Source: Bacillaceae bacterium
GTDB taxonomy: Bacteria; Bacillota; Bacilli; Bacillales; Amphibacillaceae
DNA length: 12,004 bases
Assembly: GCA_030152985.1 (NCBI GenBank)
Contig: JASLIE010000096.1
Span: 1 to 12,004 of the forward strand
Direction of reading: 5' to 3'
The first letter of the stretch is position 1, and each line of letters opens with the position of its first letter. Made by a program: the position numbers and the translations under genes. Of the stretch, positions 1 to 7,195 are shown piece by piece. The notes under the pieces are model-generated. The model searched no databases. It was not told the DNA's origin and saw only the letters and a list, made by a program, of their open reading frames with translations.

Positions 1-748
1 CAATTTCATCGCGTTCTTTTATTTCTTTTAAAAATGAATCGTGTAAAAATAAATAAATAAATTCTGCCTGTGTTAACAATTCTTCATGGAATTGTTTAAT
101 TAACTCAAGCTGTCTTAAAAAAGTTTCATCCTTAATTAAGCTCTCTGCTTCATCTATATTATAAGTTATCGCAGTCATAAGTCTAGCTTGATGTTCAGAA
201 AAGCCTTCTTTTATGAGTCTTTCTTTAAATAAGGGTCGATTTAAAGGTTGCAAATCGATCGACTGACACCTTGAACGAATCGTTGGTAAAATAACTTGAT
301 CATTTTCAGTTAGTAAAATAGCAAGAGTGTCTATATTTGGTTCTTCTAAAAACTTTAGCAAACGATTTGCCGCCTGAACAGTTAAACTATCTGCATCTTG
401 AATCACATAGACTTTACGTTTAGATTCTAAACCTGAGAATGAAAACTCTTTTCTTAAATGATCAATTTGTTCATTACGGATCGACTGGCCTTCTTTTTCA
501 ATCCAATGAACATCTGGATGGTTGCCTGATTTAATTCGCTTACAGGCATGACAGATCTGACAGGGTTCAATTCCTTCAAGTGACTCACAGTAAAGCGTCT
601 GTGCTAAAAGTAGAGCCAGACGTTTTTTCCCAGTTCCCCGTCCACCGTGTACAAGGTAGGCGTGTGAAATCCGGTCTTTTTTAAGGCTGTTTATTAAGAC
701 TTTACTGGCAGTCGGTTGACTTTCACTAAAGCTTTTCCAACTTCCCAT
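1..748 (-). CDS. holB: DNA polymerase III delta' subunit HolB (3' end beyond window)
   Basis: Delta' is a fixed subunit of the clamp-loader complex that places the beta sliding clamp on primed DNA together with DnaX and delta. My translation from 748 gives about 249 residues before the window edge. It has a P-loop-like GGRGTGKK at residues 35-42, a zinc-binding cysteine cluster (PCQICHAC, with an earlier YCES), the LLKFLEEP helix and the SRC motif (IRSRCQ) typical of clamp-loader AAA+ proteins. The N-terminus (SHAYLVHG) aligns with Bacillus HolB. The ATG at 748 has AAGGA about 8 bases upstream. It is the third gene after tmk and yaaQ, with 26 bases between the yaaQ stop and this start. YaaR, which separates yaaQ and holB in B. 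subtilis, is missing. The C-terminal third lies outside the window. The family call is firm. Confidence 0.93.
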   Translation of the reverse strand, partial: MGSWKSFSESQPTASKVLINSLKKDRISHAYLVHGGRGTGKKRLALLLAQTLYCESLEGIEPCQICHACKRIKSGNHPDVHWIEKEGQSIRNEQIDHLRKEFSFSGLESKRKVYVIQDADSLTVQAANRLLKFLEEPNIDTLAILLTENDQVILPTIRSRCQSIDLQPLNRPLFKERLIKEGFSEHQARLMTAITYNIDEAESLIKDETFLRQLELIKQFHEELLTQAEFIYLFLHDSFLKEIKERDEI

Positions 749-774
749 CCAACTCATCCTTTTCTAATTCCATA

Positions 775-1116
<342 letters not shown>

Positions 1117-1743
1117 TTATTTAAGATGAGTGTAAATTTGACTAAGTACATCTTCTGTCACTTGTTCAACACTGGCATCTGCATTAATTCGTTTTATTCT
1201 TTCTTTATATTTTTCTAAGAGTATTTGATAGCCTTCATACACTTTATGATGAAAATTGATTGTTTCTAAATCGAGTCGGTTCTTCTCTCTTGTTTCATTC
1301 AAAGCAATTCTTTCAAGTCCTTTTTCTGGTGTTAAATCAAAGAACAATGTAAGAGAGGGGTAAAAATCATTAATTGCAAAAGCATTAATCTGTGCGACTT
1401 CCTCTAGTCCAATACCACGTGCATGGCCTTGATAAGCTAAACTGCTATCAATAAAACGATCACATAATACAAGATAGCCTGCTTCATAGGCTGGGATAAT
1501 CTTCTCTACTAAGTGTTGTCTCCTCGCAGCTGCATAGAGGAGTGCTTCTGTCCTTTCATCCATTTCAGTATGATTTGGATTTAAGATAAGATCTCTTACT
1601 TTTTCTGATATCGGGATGCCTCCTGGTTCCCTTGTCACAAGGACCTTGTAGCCTTTTGCCCGTAAAGCTTCCTCAACTTTACTTAGTACGGTTGTTTTAC
1701 CCGAACCTTCTCCACCTTCGAATGATATAAAGTAGCCTTGCAC
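1117..1743 (-). CDS. tmk: Thymidylate kinase
   Basis: Tmk phosphorylates dTMP to dTDP with ATP in the cytosol, an essential step of dTTP synthesis. The protein is 208 residues, the usual length. The P-loop GGEGSGKTT is at residues 10-18, followed by TREPGG, then the CDRFIDSSLAYQG motif (the DR(Y/F) element) and an arginine-containing lid region (NETREKNR). The start is a GTG at 1743, which puts the N-terminus (VQGYFISFEG) in line with homologues. Its AGAGAGG ribosome binding site is about 10 bases upstream, slightly far. Two out-of-frame ATG codons lie between that site and the GTG, one of them followed directly by TGA. It is the first gene of the tmk-darA-holB operon, transcribed from the promoter at 1783-1811. 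Confidence 0.96.
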   Translation of the reverse strand: MQGYFISFEGGEGSGKTTVLSKVEEALRAKGYKVLVTREPGGIPISEKVRDLILNPNHTEMDERTEALLYAAARRQHLVEKIIPAYEAGYLVLCDRFIDSSLAYQGHARGIGLEEVAQINAFAINDFYPSLTLFFDLTPEKGLERIALNETREKNRLDLETINFHHKVYEGYQILLEKYKERIKRINADASVEQVTEDVLSQIYTHLK

Positions 1744-1782
1744 ATCACATATTCCTCTCTCTTATAAATCATGTCTATCCTT

Positions 1783-1811
1783 ATTCTATCATGTTTTAAC
1801 GATATTTTTAA
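1783..1811 (-). promoter_or_regulatory. Predicted extended -10 promoter for tmk-darA-holB
   Basis: On the minus strand TTAAAA (1811-1806) is followed by a 17-base spacer and TAGAAT (1788-1783). The spacer ends in TGA, giving the extended -10 form TGATAGAAT. It lies between the terminator after yaaL and the tmk start, the only gap in which this operon could have its own promoter. The -35 element is weak, consistent with reliance on the extended -10. Inferred from sequence only. Confidence 0.6.
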
Positions 1812-1835
1812 CTTTTCCAAGAATTTTATTTATAA

Positions 1836-1870
1836 AGATAAGAAAAAGCCTTTGTAATTACAAAGGCTTT
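1836..1870 (-). terminator. Rho-independent terminator after yaaL
   Basis: Positions 1845-1870 form a perfect palindrome with 13-base arms (AAAGCCTTTGTAA and TTACAAAGGCTTT). On the minus strand it runs into TTTTTCTTATC. The yaaL stop codon (1871-1869) overlaps the first base pairs of the stem. It should end the dnaX-yaaK-recR-yaaL transcript and separate it from the tmk operon. On the plus strand the trailing bases (1871 onwards) are not T-rich, so it works best in the minus direction. Confidence 0.85.
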
Positions 1871-2087
1871 AATATCTTAAGGCACTTAAATTACGTCGCT
1901 TAGCTTCTTTGAGTAAATATATATAACGCTTTTCTGCTAAAATAAGACGCATTTCTGTTTCATAACTCGGATCAATACTATCTTCTACGATTGTACGTAA
2001 TCTTTTCCACTCTGCTTCAACCTGAAAAAATGAATAAAGTAGTCTTTGGTTTACTTCTTGTTCATACTTTTTTCTCCGATTAAACAT
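1869..2087 (-). CDS. yaaL: YaaL-family small protein (DUF2508)
   Basis: A 72-residue charged protein of the YaaL/DUF2508 family, which follows recR in many Bacilli. No biochemical function is known to me. It has no signal peptide or membrane segment and looks largely helical, with patterns such as QVEAEWKRLR and LAEKRYIYLLKEAKRR. I chose the ATG at 2087 because AGGTGAT precedes it at good spacing and it leaves a 16-base gap after the recR stop. A TTG at 2126 in the same frame would add 13 residues but would lie inside the recR coding end and lacks a better ribosome binding site. The stop codon is merged with the terminator hairpin. In B. subtilis bofA follows; here the operon ends. Confidence 0.85.
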   Translation of the reverse strand: MFNRRKKYEQEVNQRLLYSFFQVEAEWKRLRTIVEDSIDPSYETEMRLILAEKRYIYLLKEAKRRNLSALRY

Positions 2088-2103
2088 ACCATCACCTAAC
2101 TCT

Positions 2104-2700
2104 TTATAATTCACGTCTTCCCTCAAGTGATTTAGCTAGAGTCACTTCATCTGCATACTCTAAGTCGCCACCTACCGGTAAACCGTGAGCAATTCGAGAT
2201 GTTTTAATCCCTGAAGGTTTCACTAAGCGTGAAATATACATTGCCGTTGCTTCACCTTCGATATTAGGATTCGTTGCTAAAATTAGTTCTGTTACCTCTT
2301 CTTCTTTCAATCGCTTTAGTAAATCAGGTACATTTATATCTTCCGGACCAATCCCATCCATTGGAGAAATTGAACCATGAAGTACATGATAGCGCCCATT
2401 AAATTCTTTCATCTTTTCCATTGCAATCACATCTTTTGAATCTTCAACGACGCAAATAACTTCTTCATTGCGTGAGGCATCAGAACAAATTGAACAAATC
2501 TCTTGATCGGTTATGTGACCACAGATTGTACAATAAGATAATTCACGTTTTGCACTCACCAGTGCTTTTGAAAAATCAACAACATCTTCTTCCTTCATAT
2601 CAATCACAAAAAAAGCTAAACGAACGGCCGTTTTAGGTCCAATTCCCGGTAATTTAGTAAAACTATCTATTAATTTTGAAATTGGTTCTGGATAATACAT
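2104..2700 (-). CDS. recR: Recombination mediator protein RecR
   Basis: RecR works with RecO (and RecF) to load RecA on single-stranded DNA at gaps during recombinational repair. The protein has 198 residues, the standard length. The N-terminal helix-hairpin-helix element is LPGIGPKTA (17-25). A four-cysteine zinc finger uses Cys57, Cys60, Cys69 and Cys72. A Toprim domain follows (CVVEDSKDV onward), and the C-terminal motif contains [21 protein letters not shown] residues as expected. The ATG at 2700 is preceded by GGGAGG about 7 bases upstream. It lies 34 bases downstream of yaaK, the usual yaaK-recR pairing of Bacilli, in the dnaX operon. Confidence 0.97.
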   Translation of the reverse strand: MYYPEPISKLIDSFTKLPGIGPKTAVRLAFFVIDMKEEDVVDFSKALVSAKRELSYCTICGHITDQEICSICSDASRNEEVICVVEDSKDVIAMEKMKEFNGRYHVLHGSISPMDGIGPEDINVPDLLKRLKEEEVTELILATNPNIEGEATAMYISRLVKPSGIKTSRIAHGLPVGGDLEYADEVTLAKSLEGRREL

Positions 2701-2734
2701 GAATCTGCCTCCCTTTTAGGTAAGCAACTTTGAC

Positions 2735-3055
2735 TTAAAACATACCTGGTACGTTTAACCCCTTAGTAAATTTACCCATCGTTGCCTCGGTCTTTTCTTC
2801 AACTTGTTTCATAACGTCATTAATCGCTGCTAGTACTAAGTCTTGTAACATTTCAATATCGTCTGGATCGACTACTTCTTCTTTAATTTGAATATCTAAA
2901 ATATCACGTGCTCCATTTGCTTTGACGATAACCATTCCACCACCTGATGATGCTTCAAACTCTGTTGCAAGTAGCTCATCTTGTGCTTTCATCATTTTCT
3001 TTTGCATTTGTTGCATTTGTTTCATCATTCCACCCATATTACCCATGCCTTTCAT
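2735..3055 (-). CDS. yaaK: Nucleoid-associated protein, YbaB/EbfC family (YaaK)
   Basis: This 106-residue protein belongs to the YbaB/EbfC family, small dimeric DNA-binding proteins that associate with the nucleoid; the gene is almost always between dnaX and recR. The N-terminus is very rich in Met, Gly, Gln and Lys (many Met in the first 22 residues). The typical family core follows: [17 protein letters not shown] and the acidic [17 protein letters not shown] stretch. The C-terminal segment [10 protein letters not shown] is also characteristic. The ATG at 3055 has AGGAGG about 8 bases upstream. The gap to the dnaX stop is only 19 bases and holds that ribosome binding site, so co-transcription with dnaX is expected. 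Confidence 0.95.
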   Translation of the reverse strand: MKGMGNMGGMMKQMQQMQKKMMKAQDELLATEFEASSGGGMVIVKANGARDILDIQIKEEVVDPDDIEMLQDLVLAAINDVMKQVEEKTEATMGKFTKGLNVPGMF

Positions 3056-3074
3056 AATTAACTCCTCCTAATAA

Positions 3075-4787
3075 TTATTCTTTAATTTCTAATAAGTCAT
3101 CTCCAACAAGTTCACGCGCTGCTTCAACAAGCTCATCAGACACAGTTTCATCTGTTTCCTCGTCTGTTTCTTCGAGTTCAAGTTCTTCATTATTATGTGA
3201 GCTGTAGTTTTCAATGTAATCTTGTCTCACGCGTGGCCAATCCTCTTTTGGGATTGGAATGATTGTTAAAGTCTCACCTGTTACTTCTGTCAAGATTGAT
3301 TCTACCACATCTCGGTGATCAAGAAAAAGAGAACAATGAATTTCATATTTAAAACCAACAACGACCCCACTATTTGATGCAGCTAGCGCTTTACTTTGAA
3401 CGATAGTCGCGTGAGCAGGAGCATTGACTCTTTTAAGTACACTTAAAAACTCAGACCATTGCGCCTTTACTTGATTCAATGGTTGGTGTTTAGCCATTTT
3501 TAAAACACCGTAAATTTGTTCAGTCGGAATCTTATAATGCACTTGATTACGTGCTGGCTTCTTTCTTACTGGTTGAACTTCGGCTTGTTTTGGAGCTTGA
3601 GTTAGCATTTTTTCTACTTTTGACTCAAGTGTTTTAAGTTTTAGTTCTAGCTCTTTAAGTTCATCATGTGATGGCTCATCTGACTTTAATTCAAGTGACG
3701 ATGTAACTTGATGCGTAATTTCAAGTAAAGCAACTTCAATAAATACTTTTGGGCTATTAGTCCACTTAATGTCTTGCTGTGTCTGATTGAATCTCATCAT
3801 TGCCTGTTGAATCCACTCGACATCGACTTTATTTGCTGTTTCTTCAAAATAATCATCGACAATCGCGCGTTCGAGTACGTCTTCTAAATCAGTTGTTGTT
3901 TTATAAAATAATAAATCACGTAAAAAGTAAATCATATCAAAAACAAAACGCCCGGGGTCTTTTCCATTTTCTATAATCTGATCAAACAAACGCAAAGTTT
4001 CTTCTATTTTTTCATCAAACATGGCATTGATTAATTCAGTTAAAATCGACTGAGAAACGCCGCCTGTCACTGCTAAAACATCTTCGAGTTCAACACGGTC
4101 ATCTGCAAAAGAGATGGCTTGATCAAGTGTACTTAAGGCATCTCTCATCCCACCTTCTGCTGCAAGTGCTACAGCTTCAAGCGCTTTTTCATCAACCTCT
4201 ACTTGCTCTTTTTCAGCGATCTCTCGCATCCGGTCAACAAGTACCCGATTACTAATTGGTTTAAAATCAAAACGCTGACAGCGCGATATAATGGTTAGAG
4301 GTATTTTATGTGGTTCTGTTGTTGCCAGAATAAAGACAACATGTGCAGGGGGTTCTTCAAGCGTTTTAAGCAAGGCGTTGAATGCATTAATCGAAATCAT
4401 ATGCACCTCATCAATAATATAGACTTTATAAGGTACAGAACTTGGTGCATATTTTACCTTATCTCGAATATCTCGAATATCATCAACACTTGTATTTGAA
4501 GCCGCATCAATTTCAATTACATCCGAAATCGACCCTTCTAAAATACCAAGACAGGCACTACACGTATTACAAGGCTCACTTGTAGGTGCTTTTTCACAGT
4601 TAATTGTTTGGGCAAATATCTTAGCCGCACTCGTTTTTCCTGTTCCACGTGGCCCAGAGAATAAATAGGCGTGCGAAAACTTTTCTTGTGAAATTGCATT
4701 TTGTAAGGTTTGTGTAATATGTTTTTGACCGACGACATCTTTAAAGGTTCTCGGACGCCAAACTCGGTACAATGCTTGATAGGTCAT
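3075..4787 (-). CDS. dnaX: DNA polymerase III tau/gamma subunit DnaX
   Basis: DnaX is the ATP-hydrolysing motor of the clamp loader and links the polymerase and helicase at the fork. The protein has 570 residues, close to the B. subtilis tau length. It starts MTYQALYRVWRPRTF. The Walker A motif GPRGTGKTS is at 45-53, the zinc cysteines are 64, 73, 76 and 79, Walker B with DEVH is at 126-129, and the SRC motif is at 168-170. The collar domain follows, then a linker with a helical charged stretch (about 370-390) and a C-terminal tau-like domain ending in a strongly acidic tail (ELELEETDEETDET). I found no A-rich slippery heptamer in the right frame of the linker, so a separate gamma form made by frameshifting is not indicated. 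The ribosome binding site is GGGGAG. It heads the dnaX-yaaK-recR-yaaL operon. Confidence 0.97.
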   Translation of the reverse strand: MTYQALYRVWRPRTFKDVVGQKHITQTLQNAISQEKFSHAYLFSGPRGTGKTSAAKIFAQTINCEKAPTSEPCNTCSACLGILEGSISDVIEIDAASNTSVDDIRDIRDKVKYAPSSVPYKVYIIDEVHMISINAFNALLKTLEEPPAHVVFILATTEPHKIPLTIISRCQRFDFKPISNRVLVDRMREIAEKEQVEVDEKALEAVALAAEGGMRDALSTLDQAISFADDRVELEDVLAVTGGVSQSILTELINAMFDEKIEETLRLFDQIIENGKDPGRFVFDMIYFLRDLLFYKTTTDLEDVLERAIVDDYFEETANKVDVEWIQQAMMRFNQTQQDIKWTNSPKVFIEVALLEITHQVTSSLELKSDEPSHDELKELELKLKTLESKVEKMLTQAPKQAEVQPVRKKPARNQVHYKIPTEQIYGVLKMAKHQPLNQVKAQWSEFLSVLKRVNAPAHATIVQSKALAASNSGVVVGFKYEIHCSLFLDHRDVVESILTEVTGETLTIIPIPKEDWPRVRQDYIENYSSHNNEELELEETDEETDETVSDELVEAARELVGDDLLEIKE

Positions 4788-4818
4788 TTTCTTTGCTCCC
4801 CTTTTTTTCCTACTTATA

Positions 4819-4847
4819 ATTATAGCCTAATTTCATTCATTTAGGAA
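4819..4847 (-). promoter_or_regulatory. Predicted promoter for the dnaX operon
   Basis: A perfect TATAAT -10 element (4824-4819, minus strand) lies in the 99-base gap between the transporter gene and dnaX. A weak -35 match, TTCCTA (4847-4842), is 17 bases upstream. No clear terminator separates the upstream transporter from dnaX, so some read-through from the MarR-controlled promoter is possible. Prediction from sequence only. Confidence 0.5.
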
Positions 4848-4886
4848 ACGAAGACAACAGTCAAAAAACGATTATTTTAAACCCGC

Positions 4887-6074
4887 TTATTTCAAATTTC
4901 CTTTCTTCCTTTGTTTTTTTCCATGTAAAAAATAATATAAAAATAAGCTTAAGAAGATCAGTAAGCCTGAATATAAGTAAAGTTCACTTAAACCAATATA
5001 TGTGGCAACAATTCCTAAGGTAAAGGAGCCCAGTCCAATTCCACCATCAAAAAAGGTAAAGAAGGTTGCTGTTGCTGTACCACGCTTTTCAGGGGAGACT
5101 TGATTAATTGCTACTGTTTGAATCGAAGGTCCAACTGTTCCGTAACCTATTCCAATTAAAGCCCCTGCTAGTAAAAAACTAAATGATGTTGTCGTTTGAC
5201 TCAAAACAATCATACCAATTCCATATAAAATAATGGATGGATAAATAACTGAGTTTTCACCGTAACGGTCAAAGGAACGCCCTGAAAAAGGACGGGTCAA
5301 AATTAAAAAGACCGCATAAACTAAGAAAAATAAGCTTGCCGTCTTCACTAAATTAATTTGTTGGGCATAAATCGACATAAAGGACAGAACACCTGAATAA
5401 AAGAAAGCGAGCACACCAGCTACAAAAACGACAGGTATAACGCTTGGTTCAAGTAAATCGTGAAATTTAAATCCAGGAGACATGACCGGTGGATTTTTAA
5501 GTTCTTTTTTCCAGGGTAAGTCAGGAACTAAACCAAAAATAAGTGATAAAAAAGAAATTCCCCCAACAATTAGAAATAAAGCATGAAATGAAATTGATTG
5601 GAGTAACATCAAACCTAAAAAAGGACCAATCACCATGGCCAGATTCATAAATAAGGCAAAGTAGCCCATTCCTTCACCACGCCTTGATTCAGGCACAATA
5701 TCAGCTACAATTGTACCCGTTGCAATCGTCGCAATTCCAAAACCAATCCCGTGGAAAAAACGTAGGGCTAAAAGTAAGGGAAAACTACTTGCAAATATGT
5801 ATAAGGCTGAAGCAATAAAAAATATAATAAGTGAGAAATATAACATTTCTTTTTTTCCGTAGTGATCCAATAACTTCCCTGTAAAAGGGCGAATTAATAC
5901 TGCAGAAATTAAAAATACCGTTACAATTAAGCCAACTTCGGTCTCATTTCCACCTAAGTCTTCTAAAGTGTAAATCGGTAAGGTAATCATCAGTGTATAA
6001 AAAGGGATAAATAAAAACAAACTCGCAAAAGATATCCCTAAAAAATCTTTTGTCCATAATTTTTCCTTAGTCAA
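4887..6074 (-). CDS. MFS transporter, 12-TM drug-efflux type (DHA1-like)
   Basis: A 395-residue major facilitator superfamily membrane protein, probably a drug/proton antiporter exporting a toxic compound; the substrate cannot be told from sequence. It has about 12 hydrophobic segments. The superfamily motif A occurs after the second helix (GKLLDHYGKK, 66-75) and again in the second half (GRSFDRYGENS), marking the two six-helix halves. A Gly-rich helix (GIGYGTVGPSIQ) and a basic C-terminal tail (HGKKQRKKG) fit this family. The start is a TTG at 6074, one base after the MarR stop (TAA-T-TTG), with AAGGACGG inside the end of the marR gene as ribosome binding site; translation is probably coupled. 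Pairing with a MarR gene suggests ligand-induced expression. It interrupts the SRP RNA-dnaX neighbourhood usual in Bacilli. Confidence 0.9.
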   Translation of the reverse strand: MTKEKLWTKDFLGISFASLFLFIPFYTLMITLPIYTLEDLGGNETEVGLIVTVFLISAVLIRPFTGKLLDHYGKKEMLYFSLIIFFIASALYIFASSFPLLLALRFFHGIGFGIATIATGTIVADIVPESRRGEGMGYFALFMNLAMVIGPFLGLMLLQSISFHALFLIVGGISFLSLIFGLVPDLPWKKELKNPPVMSPGFKFHDLLEPSVIPVVFVAGVLAFFYSGVLSFMSIYAQQINLVKTASLFFLVYAVFLILTRPFSGRSFDRYGENSVIYPSIILYGIGMIVLSQTTTSFSFLLAGALIGIGYGTVGPSIQTVAINQVSPEKRGTATATFFTFFDGGIGLGSFTLGIVATYIGLSELYLYSGLLIFLSLFLYYFLHGKKQRKKGNLK

Positions 6075-6075
6075 A

Positions 6076-6501
6076 TTAAAACCGTCCTTCTTTTATATTT
6101 TGAATCATTTTATCTAAACTTTTTTGAATAGTCACTTGCTCCTCTTCTGTTATGCCTTGAAGTATTTTTGCTTCAACTTCATTGACTTCTTTTTTCCAGA
6201 GCGGATAAAGTGCTTCTGCCTTATCAGTGAGGATAATCAACCTTTCACGTTTATCTTTTCCTGGAATGCGTTCAACTAATTCATTTGATTCTAAACGTTT
6301 AATCGTTCGTGTCATTGTTGGCGCTTCAACACCTAAGTAATCACAGATACGTGCTTGAGAACTCGCACCTTCCCTTTTTAAAAAATAAATAATCGGCCAC
6401 TGACCACTGAATAAACCATGTTTTGACAAGCCTTGATTAATTAATTTGGTAAACTCACGACTAAATTGCATATAATCTTGAAAATTATATTTATTTTTCA
6501 T
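6076..6501 (-). CDS. MarR-family transcriptional regulator
   Basis: A 141-residue MarR-type winged helix-turn-helix regulator, the standard length. The DNA-recognition helices lie at about 48-71 (SQARICDYLGVEAPTMTRT and following), and the wing follows with the hallmark GKDKRERLI (D-x-R) at about 81-89. Terminal helices form the dimer interface, as is usual in the family. The only cysteine (about residue 54) is inside the HTH, so an OhrR-like N-terminal redox Cys is not seen. The ATG at 6501 has AAGGAGA as ribosome binding site, directly next to a palindromic operator overlapping its own -10 element. I infer an autorepressor that controls the downstream MFS exporter; its inducer is unknown. 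Confidence 0.92.
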   Translation of the reverse strand: MKNKYNFQDYMQFSREFTKLINQGLSKHGLFSGQWPIIYFLKREGASSQARICDYLGVEAPTMTRTIKRLESNELVERIPGKDKRERLIILTDKAEALYPLWKKEVNEVEAKILQGITEEEQVTIQKSLDKMIQNIKEGRF

Positions 6502-6514
6502 TGCGCTCTCCTTA

Positions 6515-6536
6515 TATACTTACCTAGCTAAGTATA
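6515..6536. promoter_or_regulatory. Palindromic MarR-type operator
   Basis: A 22-base near-perfect palindrome: outer arms TATACTTA (6515-6522) and TAAGTATA (6529-6536) around the centre C-CTAG-C, with only the two C positions breaking the symmetry. It begins exactly at the predicted -10 of the marR promoter and ends near its ribosome binding site, so a bound dimer would block transcription. Size and placement fit MarR autoregulation. Binding is inferred. Confidence 0.75.
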
Positions 6537-6559
6537 AGGGAAAAACTTAAATTTGTCTA
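6531..6559 (-). promoter_or_regulatory. Predicted promoter for marR-MFS
   Basis: TAGACA (6559-6554) and TATACT (6536-6531) on the minus strand, separated by exactly 17 bases; each hexamer matches the sigma-A consensus at 5 of 6 positions. The -10 hexamer is also the first part of the operator palindrome. This is one of the best promoter matches in the window. Confidence 0.75.
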
Positions 6560-6579
6560 ATTTTCGAACTATTTATATG

Positions 6580-6607
6580 TTTACTCAGTTAATAATTCAG
6601 GTATATT
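6580..6607 (+). promoter_or_regulatory. Possible promoter for the DUF308 gene
   Basis: TTTACT (6580-6585), a 16-base spacer and TATATT (6602-6607) precede the plus-strand membrane protein gene at 6626. The -35 is a moderate match. The start codon follows about 19 bases later, leaving a very short leader with GAGAGGTGAG as ribosome binding site. The operator at 6515-6536 is upstream of this promoter, so MarR control of this gene is possible but not obvious. Confidence 0.4.
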
Positions 6608-6625
6608 AATAAGAGAGGTGAGATT

Positions 6626-7147
6626 ATGCGTTCATATTTATTTTCAACATTTTTCCTAGGGCTTTCAATGACCTTAATTGGGATTTTTGTCTTAATTAAT
6701 CCAACGACATCATTAACCGCTGTCACATTAATTATTGGAATTTTACTTATTTTAAATGGTGTGAATGAAATTGTTGGATACCTGAGACAAGCAAAGATTT
6801 GGAATATTTCAAAATGGCATTTGGTTGAGGGTTTATTAGCTCTTGCTTTTGGGGTTGCGACCTTTTTCTATACAGATGTCGCTCAACAAATTTTTGTCAT
6901 TATCTTTGCAGTTTGGCTCTTAATTTCAGCTATTTCACACATCTTTATTTCACGTAAACTCGATTTTATTCCTGGTGCTGGTTGGCTGACTGTCTTTGGT
7001 GTTCTTTTACTCATTATTGCGATTGGGTCCTTATTTACACAAATGTTTGCAGCAATTACGATTGCTACATTTATCGGAATTATTTTCTTAGCCCAAGGAT
7101 TTATGTGGTTAAGCCTTTGGGGAATCATTCGTAGATATAATAAATAA
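6626..7147 (+). CDS. HdeD-like DUF308 six-TM membrane protein
   Basis: A 173-residue hydrophobic protein resembling the DUF308/HdeD family. In E. coli HdeD is linked to acid resistance, but most members, including this one, have no proven function. About six membrane helices can be seen, roughly residues 5-25, 33-53, 66-86, 88-108, 119-138 and 143-165. The family signature IGILLILNGVNEIVGYL appears in the second helix, and short polar loops and a basic C-terminus (RRYNK) follow. The ATG at 6626 has GAGAGGTGAG just upstream. It is the only plus-strand gene in the window, diverging from marR-MFS and converging on the SRP RNA gene, with a shared hairpin terminator starting 5 bases after its stop. 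It may belong with the MarR cassette, but this is only positional. Confidence 0.82.
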   Translation: MRSYLFSTFFLGLSMTLIGIFVLINPTTSLTAVTLIIGILLILNGVNEIVGYLRQAKIWNISKWHLVEGLLALAFGVATFFYTDVAQQIFVIIFAVWLLISAISHIFISRKLDFIPGAGWLTVFGVLLLIIAIGSLFTQMFAAITIATFIGIIFLAQGFMWLSLWGIIRRYNK

Positions 7148-7148
7148 T

Positions 7149-7193
7149 AAAAAAGCAGCCGCTTCGTAAAGACGAAACGACTGCTTCTTTTTT
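7149..7193 (-). terminator. Hairpin terminator of the SRP RNA gene, probably bidirectional
   Basis: Arms 7153-7166 and 7173-7186 pair over 14 positions around a 6-base loop. On the minus strand all 14 pairs form, two of them G-U, and the stem is followed by six T then ATT. On the plus strand the same two positions (7162/7177 and 7159/7180) are C-A mismatches. The hairpin therefore suits minus-strand transcription of the SRP RNA best. It is still likely to stop plus-strand transcription from the DUF308 gene, because TTCTTTTTT follows on that side. Confidence 0.85.
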
Positions 7194-7195
7194 AT

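Noticed and set aside
3400..3640. Possible programmed frameshift in dnaX producing a gamma subunit
   Set aside because: I looked for an A-rich slippery heptamer in the linker. The A-run in the codons near 3605-3615 (GAA AAA ATG) is not in a slippery frame, and Bacillus-type DnaX proteins make only tau as far as I know.
4308..4738. Open frames on both strands inside dnaX
   Set aside because: They lie within the strongly conserved dnaX coding region (including the sequence around Walker A and DEVH), have no ribosome binding site of note, and their translations look like frame shadows rich in Ile, Asn and Cys or Lys and Val.
4788..4886. Terminator after the MFS gene
   Set aside because: No stem followed by a T run is visible on the minus strand in this gap; the A-run near 4806 is the leader of dnaX.
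6883..7128. Minus-strand open frame opposite the DUF308 gene
   Set aside because: The plus-strand frame gives a clear six-helix membrane protein with a good ribosome binding site. The antisense frame is a mirror of it without supporting signals.
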